From Polyangium fumosum (GTDB taxonomy: Bacteria; Myxococcota_A; Polyangia; Polyangiales; Polyangiaceae), in NCBI RefSeq assembly GCF_005144585.1, contig NZ_SSMQ01000031.1, forward strand, positions 1 through 64,000: a stretch of DNA of 64,000 nucleotides. Direction: 5' to 3'. Positions 33,201-41,943 of this stretch are shown in pieces. Every line of letters starts with the position of its first letter. The first letter of the stretch is position 1. The notes under the pieces were generated by a model. That model saw only the letters and a program-made list of their open reading frames with translations. It was not told the origin of the DNA and made no database searches. The position numbers were made by a program, and so were the translations under genes.

Positions 33201-33663
33201 GCTGGTCAGTTATGAGCGGTTCGTCCCGGAAATGCCCTACGCGGCGAGCCGGGTGCATGCGCGGCTCTTGCGGGTCCCGCAGGCGCTGGGCGACGCGTGC
33301 GACGTGGGCGAGGATTGTGATTCGGGGGCCTGCGACGCGGGCGTCTGCGTGATGCCGAACGCCGGCGTCGGCGGGGCCGGCGGCGCAGGTGGCAATGGTG
33401 GCGCCGGTGGCAATGGCGGCAGTGGTGGTGCCGGTGGTGCAGGCGGCAATGGCGGAGCCGGCGGCAATGGCGGAGCCGGTGGTGCAGGCGGAGCCGGCGG
33501 CGCAGGTGGCAATGGTGGAGCCGGCGGCGCGGGCGGCGGCGGCGACCCCGGCGGTGGCGGCGGCTGCCACGCGTCCGGCGCTCCGACGGAGAACGCCGGT
33601 TCCCTCGGGCTCCTCCTGATGGGCGCGCTCTTCGCCGCAGGCCGGCGCCGCAACCGCAGGTAG
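30226..33663 (+). CDS. large beta-propeller-like lipoprotein with MYXO-CTERM-like tail
   Basis: The 1145-residue product has a signal with a lipobox at Cys39 (GLLGVIPAC) and, from about residue 270 to 1060, many ~50-residue repeats built on ARVTPAGVLLDPSG and FDGTNYVLVWDD, which read as blades of one or more beta-propellers. A Cys-rich knot (CDVGEDCDSGACDAGVC), a long Gly/Ala/Asn linker, GGGC, a membrane helix and GRRRNRR form a sorting tail like that of surface-released myxobacterial proteins. ATG 30226 has GGAGG five bases upstream; ATG 30271 gives a shorter signal but no ribosome site. Surface exposure is likely; the ligand is unknown. Confidence 0.8.
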   Translation: MPTHLAAFQTRSASPMKSSIARILGALALGGLLGVIPACSSGPSAPASPPAASPARASAPVDLDAVVRSVRLAYRASGDHFVGGGPAYEVAYHAGAFDVAPRPGDHSTSAAARFRTVDVARGGAHLDGAPSPRVAPDGHLSIPRGAVEEHLRNAEGGVELSYSFAERPAGAGDLVVRIEVSGMAPSGETASGHHFVDPGTNLGVKFGKATWVDARGVKTDVPVRVAGGSLELTVPADAIDASAYPAVLDPIVSPEVGMDAPLLVQPANQQDDPAIAYGGGQYLVVWQDRRAYVDHIYATRVQPDGTVLDEYGIDLGRGTDPAVASDGQDFLVTYTALQNVYAARVTSAGQVAGGELTISAGPKQERTPDVAFDGTNYVLVWDDRRNYSDSRSDIYRARVTPAGVLLDPSGVLTATDLGNPSLGSGHEPAIASNGQGSLLLWDDGRILGARIDPLGNVLDATPFPVSPPVVGDDRDEAPALAFVHGAYMVAWARGDTFYPQTVIAARVDPNGVVLDPAGVVVTQTADEDTYFTNIAVGSDGQDAVVLFTKGVHENEWGSYRARLDAQAVLLDATPVALAPDSRGHAITVAPAPSLAVYSDDGTSDGPAEDTFLAGTRLAPGGAALEVPGILLSKSANAQFIPAVSFDGTNFLVVWADHRNYDTGNKFLDLWGARVSPAGVLLDPSGIPIRSAAGWNFAPRVVFDGTNHVVAAWRIGGLPSGGGDPSWNPETVRVSPAGTVLDAVPLVINVWGYENEPIAIASNGTEALLANDSYDGIEIARVTSAGTLAAPPTMAVEVIENWFGLRPAVSHGGAGYLLAFRDKLNGQGLVASRLDATGNLLDPSFLQVSTSPTAKVGRPAIASNDTMHLVVWPEPAVPSNTGSTLRAARVDANGMVLDPGGFVLVDKIPSLQYDAPCSSFYVTQYYGPCPAVAYDGKSFVVVWRSPPDEVTPTVDLFGARVGTDGTVLETFPVSSGPPVEGPPALVARGNGKTLVSYERFVPEMPYAASRVHARLLRVPQALGDACDVGEDCDSGACDAGVCVMPNAGVGGAGGAGGNGGAGGNGGSGGAGGAGGNGGAGGNGGAGGAGGAGGAGGNGGAGGAGGGGDPGGGGGCHASGAPTENAGSLGLLLMGALFAAGRRRNRR

Positions 33664-33763
33664 CACGACAAGCGCTGATCCCGAACCCCACCTTTCCAGA
33701 TGCGGCGAGCCCCACGCCTCAGGTAGGATCTCCCCCCTCTACCCTGAGACTGGAGCTTGCCGC

Positions 33764-35797
33764 ATGCGTCGTCCCCTCACCCTCGCCGCCATCGCGATTC
33801 CCCTCATCGCCGCTTTCTTCGCCGCGTGCGGCGGATCGGGCAGTGAAACCACCCAGGGCGCCGGCGCCGCGAGCAGCAGCGGCTCGGGCGGCGCAGGCGG
33901 CGCGGGCAACGGCGGCGAGGGCCTCGGCGGGGACATCTTCGGCGACAGCGGCGTCGGCCAGCTCGTCTCGATCGACGTCACGCCGAAGGACCTCGTGATC
34001 GAGGTCGTCAATGGCCAGATCCCGCCGCCCATCACCTACAAGGCGACCGGCCTCACGAGCTCGGGCAGCGTCGTCGACGTCGTCGGATCGTGGACCTACG
34101 ATCGCGGCGACATCGGCAACATCGTCCCGGCGAACGGCGCGTTCACCGCGAGCGGCCTGCTCGGCGGCACGGGCACCGTCACGTTCGAGGCCGACGGCGT
34201 GAAAGGCTCGACCACGGCCACCGTCAAGCTCCGCTACCTCGACGATTCGCAGATGATCGATCCGAGCATCAAGCAGCAGTTCCCCACGGCTGCCGAGGCG
34301 GATCCGGCCCTCTCGCTCCTCTATCCCTACGACAAGACCGTCTTCCCGCGTGGCCTGCTCGGGCCCACGATCCAGTGGAATGGCGGAAACGCGGGCGACG
34401 TCTATCACATTCACATCAAGAGCCCCGCATTCGAATACGAGACCTGGCGCACCGTGCCGCCGCCCTCGCGCTTCGATTTCCCCAAGCTGCCCGACGACAT
34501 CTGGCGCAAGCTCACCGACTCCACGAACGGCGACGTGCAGGTGGACATCGCCCGCTTCGACGGGACGAAGGCCTATGTCGCGAAGACGCAGACCTGGAAG
34601 ATCGCCCCGGCGAACCTCGCGGGCACCATTTATTACTGGGAGGTCAACACGGGCAGCGTCGTGCGCATCAAGCCGGGCGATCTCGGCCCCGAGGCGTTCC
34701 TCACGCCGCCCCCCGGCGTCGGCTGCGTGGCCTGCCACAGCGTCTCGAAGGACGGGACGCGGCTCGTGGCCTCGTTCCACGGCGGGTATAGCCCCTGGGG
34801 CACGTTCGACACGGCGACGGGCACGTCGCTCTTCAACACGAATGCCTCGTCCGGCTTCCAGGCGATCTCGCCGAACGGCTCGCACGTGCTCTGGCGGCAC
34901 TGGAACGACGGCGCCTTCAATGGGACGGGTTTCCTCTCGCTCAGCACGTACAACAGCGACGTCGAGCTCGCCCAGTTGAACCCGGGTGGTGGTTTCCCCT
35001 CGCACCCGGCCTGGTCGGGCGACGGCCAGAAGATCGCGTTCAGCATGCGCACCGACGGCAATGGGCTCGATTTCACGCAATCGACGTTGTGGGTGACGGA
35101 CGTGAACCTGGCCGTCCCGTCCTTCTCCAACACGAAGCAGATCGTGACGAACGACGCCGGCCGGCCCACGGTCACGTTCCCGACCTTCAGCCCCGACTCG
35201 AAATGGATCGCGTTCGAGCGCTCGACGATGGCGCGCTCGCGCGGCGCGCTCGCCGAGATCTGGCTGACGAACACGGACGGCTCGGTGGTCATCCCGCTCG
35301 ACAACACGAATGGCATGAACCACATCGAGGCCGAGCAGACGACGACGAACTACGAGCCGACGTTCAATCCGTTCTCGCTCGGCGGGTATTTCTGGCTCGT
35401 CATCGTGTCCGAGCGCAAGTACGGCAATACGCTGCTCGACACGAACCCGAACACGCGGCGCAAGCAGCTCTGGGTGACGGCGATCGACGCGAATCCGGTG
35501 CCCGGCCAGGATCCGAGCCACCCGGCGTTCTGGCTCCCCGGCCAGGGCCTCGACAACCAGAACATGCGCGGCGAATGGGCGAAGTCGCCCTGCAAGCAAC
35601 TCGGCGAGGGTTGCAACGCCGGCTTCGACTGCTGCGACGGCTTCTGCAAACCCGACGCGCAAAGCGGCGCGCTCGTCTGCTCCGACCAGGCGCAAGGCTG
35701 CTCGAAGCTCGGCGAGGCCTGCATGACGTCCGCGAATTGCTGCGACCCGGACGCGAAATGCATCGGCGGCTTCTGCGCGTCCGACGGGCCGAAGTGA
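33764..35797 (+). CDS. lipoprotein with TolB/PD40-like propeller and one CxxCH motif
   Basis: The 677-residue product has a lipobox (LIAAFFAAC, Cys22), a Gly/Ser linker, an Ig-like domain (about 65-160; LVSIDVTPKDLVIEV), and a propeller-type region (about 370-580) with PD40-like motifs (WSGDGQKIAFS, FSPDSKWIAFE). Between them GCVACHSVSKDG (about 320) has the haem-attachment pattern CxxCH, so a single c-type haem is possible. The C-terminus holds two Cys-knot modules (CNAGFDCCDGFC, CMTSANCCDPDAKC). Probable location: outer surface or periplasm. A dispersed hairpin element follows the stop, and the MYXO-CTERM protein gene is 100 bp upstream. Confidence 0.78.
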   Translation: MRRPLTLAAIAIPLIAAFFAACGGSGSETTQGAGAASSSGSGGAGGAGNGGEGLGGDIFGDSGVGQLVSIDVTPKDLVIEVVNGQIPPPITYKATGLTSSGSVVDVVGSWTYDRGDIGNIVPANGAFTASGLLGGTGTVTFEADGVKGSTTATVKLRYLDDSQMIDPSIKQQFPTAAEADPALSLLYPYDKTVFPRGLLGPTIQWNGGNAGDVYHIHIKSPAFEYETWRTVPPPSRFDFPKLPDDIWRKLTDSTNGDVQVDIARFDGTKAYVAKTQTWKIAPANLAGTIYYWEVNTGSVVRIKPGDLGPEAFLTPPPGVGCVACHSVSKDGTRLVASFHGGYSPWGTFDTATGTSLFNTNASSGFQAISPNGSHVLWRHWNDGAFNGTGFLSLSTYNSDVELAQLNPGGGFPSHPAWSGDGQKIAFSMRTDGNGLDFTQSTLWVTDVNLAVPSFSNTKQIVTNDAGRPTVTFPTFSPDSKWIAFERSTMARSRGALAEIWLTNTDGSVVIPLDNTNGMNHIEAEQTTTNYEPTFNPFSLGGYFWLVIVSERKYGNTLLDTNPNTRRKQLWVTAIDANPVPGQDPSHPAFWLPGQGLDNQNMRGEWAKSPCKQLGEGCNAGFDCCDGFCKPDAQSGALVCSDQAQGCSKLGEACMTSANCCDPDAKCIGGFCASDGPK

Positions 35798-35839
35798 CGC
35801 AACGTCCCTCAGGCACCCCCGGCGCGAGAGGCGGCGCCG

Positions 35840-36147
35840 CGCCCGGGGCTCCGCCCCGGTCCCCGCGGGGGGCTGTCCGCCCCCTCGACCCCGGACCAGC
35901 GAGGCGCTGGACCCAGGGTTGAAAAACTGCGCTCCGCGCAGTTTTTCAAACAGGCCGACGAAGAGGCGGGGTTGCCAGTAGAACCCGCAGCGCGGCTGTC
36001 TTGGTGGGCAACGCCGCTGCTGGTCTTGACCGGGCCTGTTCGATGAACTGCGCGGAGCGCAGTTCATCGAGCTTGGGTCCAGCCCCTGGCTGGTCCGGGT
36101 GCAGGGGCGGACAGCCCCTGCTGGGGTCTGGGGCAAAGCCCCAGCTC
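35840..36147. repeat. dispersed multi-hairpin element, copy 3 (full)
   Basis: Outer stem CCGGGGC/GCCCCGG (35843-35859), third stem CCAGCG/CGCTGG, and a 14-bp stem at 35919-35949 are mirrored by stems at 36041-36069 and 36128-36144. The third stem differs from the CCAGGC/GCCTGG of copies 1 and 2 on both arms, a compensating change. The centre is bounded by AACAGGCC and GGCCTGTT. Unlike the other full copies this one separates two genes in the same direction. Confidence 0.87.
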
Positions 36148-36214
36148 CGCGGCTTCGAGAACCAAGAACCCGCGCTCGCGGAAAATCACCCCGAACATGC
36201 TAGGGTCGGGTCCC

Positions 36215-36733
36215 ATGGCGCAACCCTTCGACGCGGAGCTCGAAGAGCTCGTCAGCAAGTTTTCTCGCGATTTGGCGGACCAGATCCGCGCGCTCCTCCT
36301 CCGCCGGCTGGGGATCGAGCGCGCGCCGGCCCCGCGCGCCCCCAACCCGCGCACGGTGCAAGTGCGGTCCGCGCCGGCCTCCACGCCCTCCGCGCCCACC
36401 TCCTCGCGCACGAAACGCGCGCCGAACCGCGCCCCGGCCACGGTCCGCGCCCCCGTCTCCGAGCGCCGGAACGCGGCTCGCCCGACGCACGAGGAGCGCG
36501 CCGCGGCCATCGAGCGCATCGCCCGCATCGTCGGCAATGGAAGTGGCCTCAGCGTCGGCGAGATCGAGCGGCAGTCGGGCTTCACGCGCTCCGCCGTCGG
36601 CTCCGCGCTGAAGGTGCTCAAGGATCAGGGGCGCATCTTCATGGGCGGCACGAAGCGCTTCGCCCGCTACGCGACCACCCAGGCCGCCGCCGACCAGGCC
36701 AGCCTCGAAGCCCGACGCGGCGCTGCGGCTTGA
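36215..36733 (+). CDS. winged-helix DNA-binding-like protein
   Basis: The 172-residue product has an N-terminal helix (FDAELEELVSKFSRDLADQI), a long basic Pro/Ala/Arg-rich linker (about 40-95) and a C-terminal helix-turn-helix with wing (about 100-160; LSVGEIERQSGFTRSAVGSA, then LKDQGRIFMGGTKRF). This tri-part layout recurs among myxobacterial nucleoid-like regulators. It probably binds DNA through the C-terminal domain while the basic linker adds non-specific contact. It ends seven bases before uppP, with which it may share a transcript. Confidence 0.7.
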   Translation: MAQPFDAELEELVSKFSRDLADQIRALLLRRLGIERAPAPRAPNPRTVQVRSAPASTPSAPTSSRTKRAPNRAPATVRAPVSERRNAARPTHEERAAAIERIARIVGNGSGLSVGEIERQSGFTRSAVGSALKVLKDQGRIFMGGTKRFARYATTQAAADQASLEARRGAAA

Positions 36734-36740
36734 CCCTCGG

Positions 36741-37562
36741 ATGACCTGGCTCGACGCACTGCTCCTCGGCGCGCTCGAGGGCCTCACCGAGTTCTTGCCC
36801 GTCTCGTCGACCGGTCACCTCATCCTGCTCGGCGCCTGGCTCGGCAAACACGACGAGGTCGCGAAGACCCTGGACGTCGTGATCCAGCTCGGCGCCGTGG
36901 TCGCCGTCGTCGTGTACTACCGCGCCCGCCTCGCCGCGCTCGCCCGCGGCTGCCTGCGCAAGGACCCCGCGAGCCTGCGCCTGCTCGCGGCGCTCGCCGT
37001 CGCCTTCCTCCCGGCCGCGCTCGTGGGCTTTTTGCTGCACGGCTTCATCAAGGAGCGCCTCTTCGGCCCCGGGCCCGTCGGCCTCGCGCTCATCGTCGGC
37101 GGCGTCGTGATGACCGGCGTCGACGCGTGGCGGCGCAGGACCGGCGCGGAGGCGGGCGCGGACGACGATCCGGAGCTCGCCTCCGTCACGCTCGGCCGCG
37201 CCGCCGTGATCGGCCTCTTTCAGTGCTTCGCGCTCTGGCCCGGCGCGTCGCGCTCCATGACCACGATCGTGGGCGGCCAGCTCGCCGGCCTGCGCACGAA
37301 GGCCGCGGCGGATTTCTCCTTTCTGCTCGCCATCCCCACGCTCGGCGCCGCGACCGTGTACGACCTCGCCAAGGGCGGCGCGGCGCTCCTCGCGTCCCCC
37401 TCGGGTCCGCTCTCGCTCGCCCTCGGCCTCGCCGCCTCGTTCGTCGTCGCGTGGCTCGTGATCGCCGCATTCCTGCGGTACCTCACGCGCTTCGGGCTCG
37501 CGCCGTTTGGCGTCTACCGCATCGCCCTCGGCGCGCTCGTCCTCTGGATCGCGCGCGGCTGA
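36741..37562 (+). CDS. uppP: undecaprenyl-diphosphate phosphatase
   Basis: This integral membrane enzyme removes a phosphate from undecaprenyl diphosphate so the lipid carrier can be reused for peptidoglycan and other envelope polymers. Family motifs are visible in the 273-residue protein: GALEGLTEFLPVSSTGHLIL (residues 11-30), with the catalytic Glu and Ser/His set, and WPGASRSMTTIVGG (about 166-179) with the conserved Arg. About eight hydrophobic spans fit the BacA/UppP fold. Loss or gain of UppP alters bacitracin tolerance in other bacteria. It lies seven bases after the winged-helix gene. Confidence 0.95.
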   Translation: MTWLDALLLGALEGLTEFLPVSSTGHLILLGAWLGKHDEVAKTLDVVIQLGAVVAVVVYYRARLAALARGCLRKDPASLRLLAALAVAFLPAALVGFLLHGFIKERLFGPGPVGLALIVGGVVMTGVDAWRRRTGAEAGADDDPELASVTLGRAAVIGLFQCFALWPGASRSMTTIVGGQLAGLRTKAAADFSFLLAIPTLGAATVYDLAKGGAALLASPSGPLSLALGLAASFVVAWLVIAAFLRYLTRFGLAPFGVYRIALGALVLWIARG

Positions 37563-37616
37563 GCCGACGAAAGAGCGCTTCATTTCGAGATCACGAGTCG
37601 ATACAGTGCGCGCCTC

Positions 37617-40600
37617 ATGAAGAGGTCCCTGCTTCGCCGGACGAGCGCCGGCTCCTCCGTCGTGGCGCTCGCCGCGCTCGCGACCGCGGCAGCCACCGCC
37701 TGCTCGTCCACGCCGCCGCCCGCGCCCAAGCCCATCGCCAAGCCCGCGCCGCCGCCCCTGGTGGTGGCCGCGCCCGCGCCCCTGCCGCCATCGCGCTGGT
37801 CGTCCGCGGGCGGCGCGACCGAGGTGGGCCCGAAGCTCGACGCGGGCACGCTCGTCCTCGTCGGCGGGCGCCGCGCGCTCGTGGGCAAGGACGGCTCCGT
37901 GAAGGCCGAGACCGTGCCTTCGCCCGAGCCGCTCGAAGAGGTCGTCGAGGTCCCGATGCCGGGTGGCGGACGCCGCCTCGTGGCGCGGGGTCATCGCGGG
38001 GTCTATCGGCTCGACGATCCGCTCGGCGCCCCGAAGCCGCTCGCCCAGGCCGAGCAGGACATCCGCGCGATGGGCGCGTACGCGGGCCTCGTCGCGGTGT
38101 GGACCTTCGGCGGCGACATGCCTCGCTTCGTCGACGTGGAGACGGGGCGCATCAAGCCCGTGACCACGCTGCCGCCCCTGCCTTTGCGCGCGGTCGCGTT
38201 CCGCGACAGCAAGGAAGGCGCGGGCGTCTTCGACGGCGTGGGCCTCGCGGTCACGGCCGACGGCGGCGCGACGTGGAAGCGCGTGACCGAGGACGTGAAG
38301 GGCGACGCGCTCCGCGTGTTCGAGCTCGCGCTGCGGGACGGCATGCTCCGCGCGTTCGTGTACGACGAGGGCCGCGACGCGCCGATCGACGTGGCGCAGG
38401 CGCGCCTCGGGCGGCTCGCGGATCACACGCCGAAGGAGGACGAGCCGGCGCTCGTGAAATGGATCCGCGCGACGCACCGCGATCCGCTGGCGGCCGCGGC
38501 CGCGGCGGGCGTGTTCTTGCCCGACGGCAGCGCGCTCGTGGCGAGCCACGGCCTGCTCGCGCGGGTCGACACGAAGACCGGCATGGTCACGGCCACCACG
38601 GAGTTCGCGCGCGGCGACGGGCTCGGCGCGTGTGGCATGAGCCGCGCCGGCAAGCACGCGTGGATCGCTTGCACGCTCAGCGAGGAGATGGGCGGCGATC
38701 GGTACGATCCCTTCGGCGTGATGCGCATCTCGCTCGAAGGCGGCACCTTGAAGCCGGAGCGCCCGGCGCTCCTCCGCAGCGGCGAGGCCGAGCTCCGCAC
38801 CTCGCCGAGCGGCGGCGTCCTCCTGCTCGGCCCCTGCAGCACCGACGACGACGGCGACATCTGCGCGCGCCAGCCCGACGGCCGCTGGCTCACGCTGCAC
38901 GGCGAGATCGACCTCTACCCGCGCGGCGCCGGGCCGCTCTCCGACGGCCGCATCGCGTTCGTGCGCAACCTCTGGGAGGGCGACGTGCCCGAGTCCGAGC
39001 GCCGCGACGAGGAGGAATCCGGGCGCGACCGCGAGGAGGAAGAGGAGCCGCGCGAGGAGGGCGAAGGCGATCGCGAAGACAAACCCGTCCCCGAGCACAA
39101 GCGCGTCTACGTGGCCGCGCTCGGCGAGAACGGCAAGGAGGAGCGCATCGCCACGGTCGACTTCCAGCCGATCGGCGAGCTGCGCGTGATCAGCGCGATC
39201 GAGGAGGACGACGATCACACGCTCTCCTTCGTGATGGCCGACGACGACGGGATCTACGCGGTCTCGCAGCCCGCGGGCTCGGGCAAGGAGGCGCGCAAGC
39301 CGCACCGGCTCAAGGACGCGTCGAGCGCGCGCATCCGCGGCGGGCGTGGCATCGCCATCGGCGAGGAGGGGATCAGCGCGTCGAGCGACGGCGGCAAGAC
39401 GTGGCAGGGCGTGCCGCTGCCGGAGCCCGTGCGCGCGTCGCTCTCCGACGTCAGCGGCCTGCTCGACGACGCCTCGGTGTTCAGCGTATCCGAGGTCGGC
39501 CTGATGCTCGATCGGCACGTGCGGATCGGCTGGGGCGCCGAGGAGCCACGCGAGGACCGCGCCGAGCCTCCGTTCGACGTGACGATCGCGCGCGCCGAGA
39601 CGACCTACGGTCCGGGCGCGGATCGCGTGCTCGCGTGCACGAGCGAGGGCTCGATCCAGGCCACGGCGCCGCTCTCCAGCTCGAGCCTCATCGCGCAGCT
39701 CCTCGGCAAGAAGGGCGCGGCGCCGAAGGGCACGCGGAGGGCGACGCGGACGGCGCCCACGGCGCGCAACGGGCTCATGGACGTGGTCGCGTTGCTCGAA
39801 GAAGAGGGACCGGACAAGCCCGGCTCGGAGCCGGCGAAGTGGACGCTCTCCTGGCACGACGCGGCCGAGGTGGGCGGCAAGGTGCGCACGTGGAGCGGCC
39901 CGCCGCCGAAGGGCACGGCGTGGGGCACGGAGCTGCGCGCGGCGGCAGGCAGCGGCGCCCGCGCGCTCTTCACGCTGCGCGTCGGCAGCTCGAAGAACCT
40001 GCTCGTGCGCACGAAGGCCGGCGGCGGCGTGGAGACGGCCGAGGTCGGCTACGACCTCCTGCCCACGAACGAAGTCGTGTTCGGCGTGGACAAGGGCGAG
40101 CCGATCGCGTGGATGCGCGACACGGCGCTCGTCGTGTGGGTCACGGGCGAGGCGCCGCGGATCATCGGGCACGTGGCGGCGCGGAGCACGCGCACGCTCG
40201 GCGAGCCGACGAAGGACGGGATCCCGGTCCTTTTGAGCGCGAACGATTGGAGCGCGATGCGGGTCTTCCCGATCCCGCCGCCCGAGAAGAAGGGCGCGCC
40301 GGCGCCCCTGCCGCTCGCGCCGACGCTCGAAGGCTGGGCGACGGTGCCGAACCTCCGCAACCTGGTCGGCAAGCTCGCTCCATGCGGGACGAAGCCCAAG
40401 GCGGGCGTGCGGTTCTTCGTGACGCGCGGGTATGCCCGGGCCGCGATCGACGGCGCGGTCGGCTCGCTCGCCTCGGCGCTCTACGATGTGCGCCTCTCGG
40501 GGAACGACGCCTGCATCGCGCAGGTGTCCACGCTCTACGCGCCGGACCGCGCCTCGGCGCGGCCCACGCCGCCGCCGCCTCCGGGACCCGGCAAGGGGGC

Positions 40601-40739
40601 TCCTCCGCCCGCGAAGAAGGGCCCGATCACGTTCGCGCGGGCGGACTTCCTCGGCAAGAAGGCCGAGGGCGGCGACCGTGGTCTGCCGGCCAAGGACCAG
40701 GTCTTCAAGTTGTCCTGCACGCTCGAAGAGCGGAAGTGA
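37617..40739 (+). CDS. lipoprotein with BNR/Asp-box repeats
   Basis: The 1040-residue product has a lipobox (LATAAATAC, Cys29) and a Pro-rich stretch, then repeated beta-rich segments with Asp-box motifs TADGGATWKRV and SSDGGKTWQGV, as in BNR or YCF48-like propellers. An acidic-basic insertion (RRDEEESGRDREEEEEPREE, about 460-480) splits the repeats. The C-terminal ~120 residues have paired Cys (APCGTKPKAG, NDACIAQ) and a Pro-rich loop. It is probably outer-membrane or periplasmic; no catalytic site is visible. It lies in one direction between uppP and the deoxyhypusine-synthase-like gene. Confidence 0.75.
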   Translation: MKRSLLRRTSAGSSVVALAALATAAATACSSTPPPAPKPIAKPAPPPLVVAAPAPLPPSRWSSAGGATEVGPKLDAGTLVLVGGRRALVGKDGSVKAETVPSPEPLEEVVEVPMPGGGRRLVARGHRGVYRLDDPLGAPKPLAQAEQDIRAMGAYAGLVAVWTFGGDMPRFVDVETGRIKPVTTLPPLPLRAVAFRDSKEGAGVFDGVGLAVTADGGATWKRVTEDVKGDALRVFELALRDGMLRAFVYDEGRDAPIDVAQARLGRLADHTPKEDEPALVKWIRATHRDPLAAAAAAGVFLPDGSALVASHGLLARVDTKTGMVTATTEFARGDGLGACGMSRAGKHAWIACTLSEEMGGDRYDPFGVMRISLEGGTLKPERPALLRSGEAELRTSPSGGVLLLGPCSTDDDGDICARQPDGRWLTLHGEIDLYPRGAGPLSDGRIAFVRNLWEGDVPESERRDEEESGRDREEEEEPREEGEGDREDKPVPEHKRVYVAALGENGKEERIATVDFQPIGELRVISAIEEDDDHTLSFVMADDDGIYAVSQPAGSGKEARKPHRLKDASSARIRGGRGIAIGEEGISASSDGGKTWQGVPLPEPVRASLSDVSGLLDDASVFSVSEVGLMLDRHVRIGWGAEEPREDRAEPPFDVTIARAETTYGPGADRVLACTSEGSIQATAPLSSSSLIAQLLGKKGAAPKGTRRATRTAPTARNGLMDVVALLEEEGPDKPGSEPAKWTLSWHDAAEVGGKVRTWSGPPPKGTAWGTELRAAAGSGARALFTLRVGSSKNLLVRTKAGGGVETAEVGYDLLPTNEVVFGVDKGEPIAWMRDTALVVWVTGEAPRIIGHVAARSTRTLGEPTKDGIPVLLSANDWSAMRVFPIPPPEKKGAPAPLPLAPTLEGWATVPNLRNLVGKLAPCGTKPKAGVRFFVTRGYARAAIDGAVGSLASALYDVRLSGNDACIAQVSTLYAPDRASARPTPPPPPGPGKGAPPPAKKGPITFARADFLGKKAEGGDRGLPAKDQVFKLSCTLEERK

Positions 40740-40798
40740 TCGAAGCCGTCTCCCCCTGACTTGTACGGAAGGACCGAACAACCCAAGAGGTGTTCGTC

Positions 40799-41935
40799 AT
40801 GTCCGACCGACCTCCCCACCCAGCCCACGAGCCGCCGCGCGCCGTCCGGGATCTGAGCGACGGCGTCGAGGACCAGCTCGTGCCGATCACGGCGCTCGAT
40901 CCCCTGCAGATCAAGAGCTTCGACGATCTCGTCACGGCGATGGGCCGCACGGCCTTCAGCGGCCGCTCGCTCGGCGAGGCGTGCGACGTGCTGACGGAGA
41001 TGACGCTCGACCCGGAGTGCCTGATCGTCGCGACGTTCTCCGGCGCGATGACGGTCGCGAAGATGGGGCTCGTCATCGTCCGCATGATCGAAGCGGGGAT
41101 GATCCACGCGATCGTCTCGACGGGCGCGCTGATGGCGCACGGGCTCAGCGAGGCCGTGGGGCTCACGCACTACAAGGCGAACCCCAACGTGCCGGACGAG
41201 GTGCTCTTTCAGAAGGGCTACAACCGCGTCTACGACACGCTGGAGATGGAGAAGAACCTCAACACGATCGACGCGTTCGTCCGGGCAGAGCTCGACCAGC
41301 TCGACCCGAACGTGCCGTGGTCGAGCGAGATGATCTGCCGTCAGCTCGGCAAGGCGCTCGCGGCGATGGGCGACTCTCCCGGCATCCTGCGCAGCGCCTA
41401 CCTGCACAACGTGCCCGTCTACGTGCCGGCCTTCACGGACAGCGAGATGGGCCTCGACGTCGCGGTGTGGAAGCTCCGGCAGATCCACGCCCAGCACGGG
41501 CGTGATCCGAACTTCGATCCGTTCAAGCACGCGGCCCCGCCGGCCTACAACCCGTTCCTCGATCTGCTCAGCTACGCGAAGCTCATCGGAACGAAGAAGA
41601 AGCTCGGCATCTTCACGATCGGCGGCGGCGTGCCGCGCAACTGGGCGCAGCAGGTCGGCCCGTTCTACGACATCGTGGGCCACCGCCTCGGCGTGGAGGT
41701 GACGCACCCGCGCTTCCAGTACGGCGTGCGCATCTGCCCCGAGCCGGTGCACTGGGGCGGGCTCTCGGGCTGCACCTATTCGGAGGGCGTGAGCTGGGGC
41801 AAATTCGTCCCGCCGAACGAGGGCGGTCGTTACGCCGAGGTGTACGCCGACGCGACGGTCGCGTGGCCGCTGATCGTGCGCGCGGTGCTCGAGCGGCTGG
41901 AGAAGCGCCGCAGCAAGACGGCCGAGGTCAAGTAG
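40799..41935 (+). CDS. deoxyhypusine-synthase family protein
   Basis: The 378-residue protein has the DHS fold signatures: FSGAMTVAKMG and IVSTGALMAHGL for NAD binding, GGGVPRNW, and GVSWGKF with K335 at the place of the lysine that forms the imine with the aminobutyl group in eukaryotic DHS. Bacteria lack eIF5A, so the product is probably a polyamine-type compound (bacterial homologues are reported to make homospermidine-like or guanidino-azaalkane products). Substrate and role are therefore inference. ATG 40799 has AAGAGG upstream. It converges with a SPOUT methyltransferase nine bases on. Confidence 0.88.
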   Translation: MSDRPPHPAHEPPRAVRDLSDGVEDQLVPITALDPLQIKSFDDLVTAMGRTAFSGRSLGEACDVLTEMTLDPECLIVATFSGAMTVAKMGLVIVRMIEAGMIHAIVSTGALMAHGLSEAVGLTHYKANPNVPDEVLFQKGYNRVYDTLEMEKNLNTIDAFVRAELDQLDPNVPWSSEMICRQLGKALAAMGDSPGILRSAYLHNVPVYVPAFTDSEMGLDVAVWKLRQIHAQHGRDPNFDPFKHAAPPAYNPFLDLLSYAKLIGTKKKLGIFTIGGGVPRNWAQQVGPFYDIVGHRLGVEVTHPRFQYGVRICPEPVHWGGLSGCTYSEGVSWGKFVPPNEGGRYAEVYADATVAWPLIVRAVLERLEKRRSKTAEVK

Positions 41936-41943
41936 GAGACCCT

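Noticed and set aside
36639..40781. 1380-codon open frame on the minus strand opposite uppP and the BNR lipoprotein
   Set aside because: Its composition is that of an antisense shadow (Arg/Ala/Glu/Gly runs), and the genes on the other strand have clear motifs and starts.
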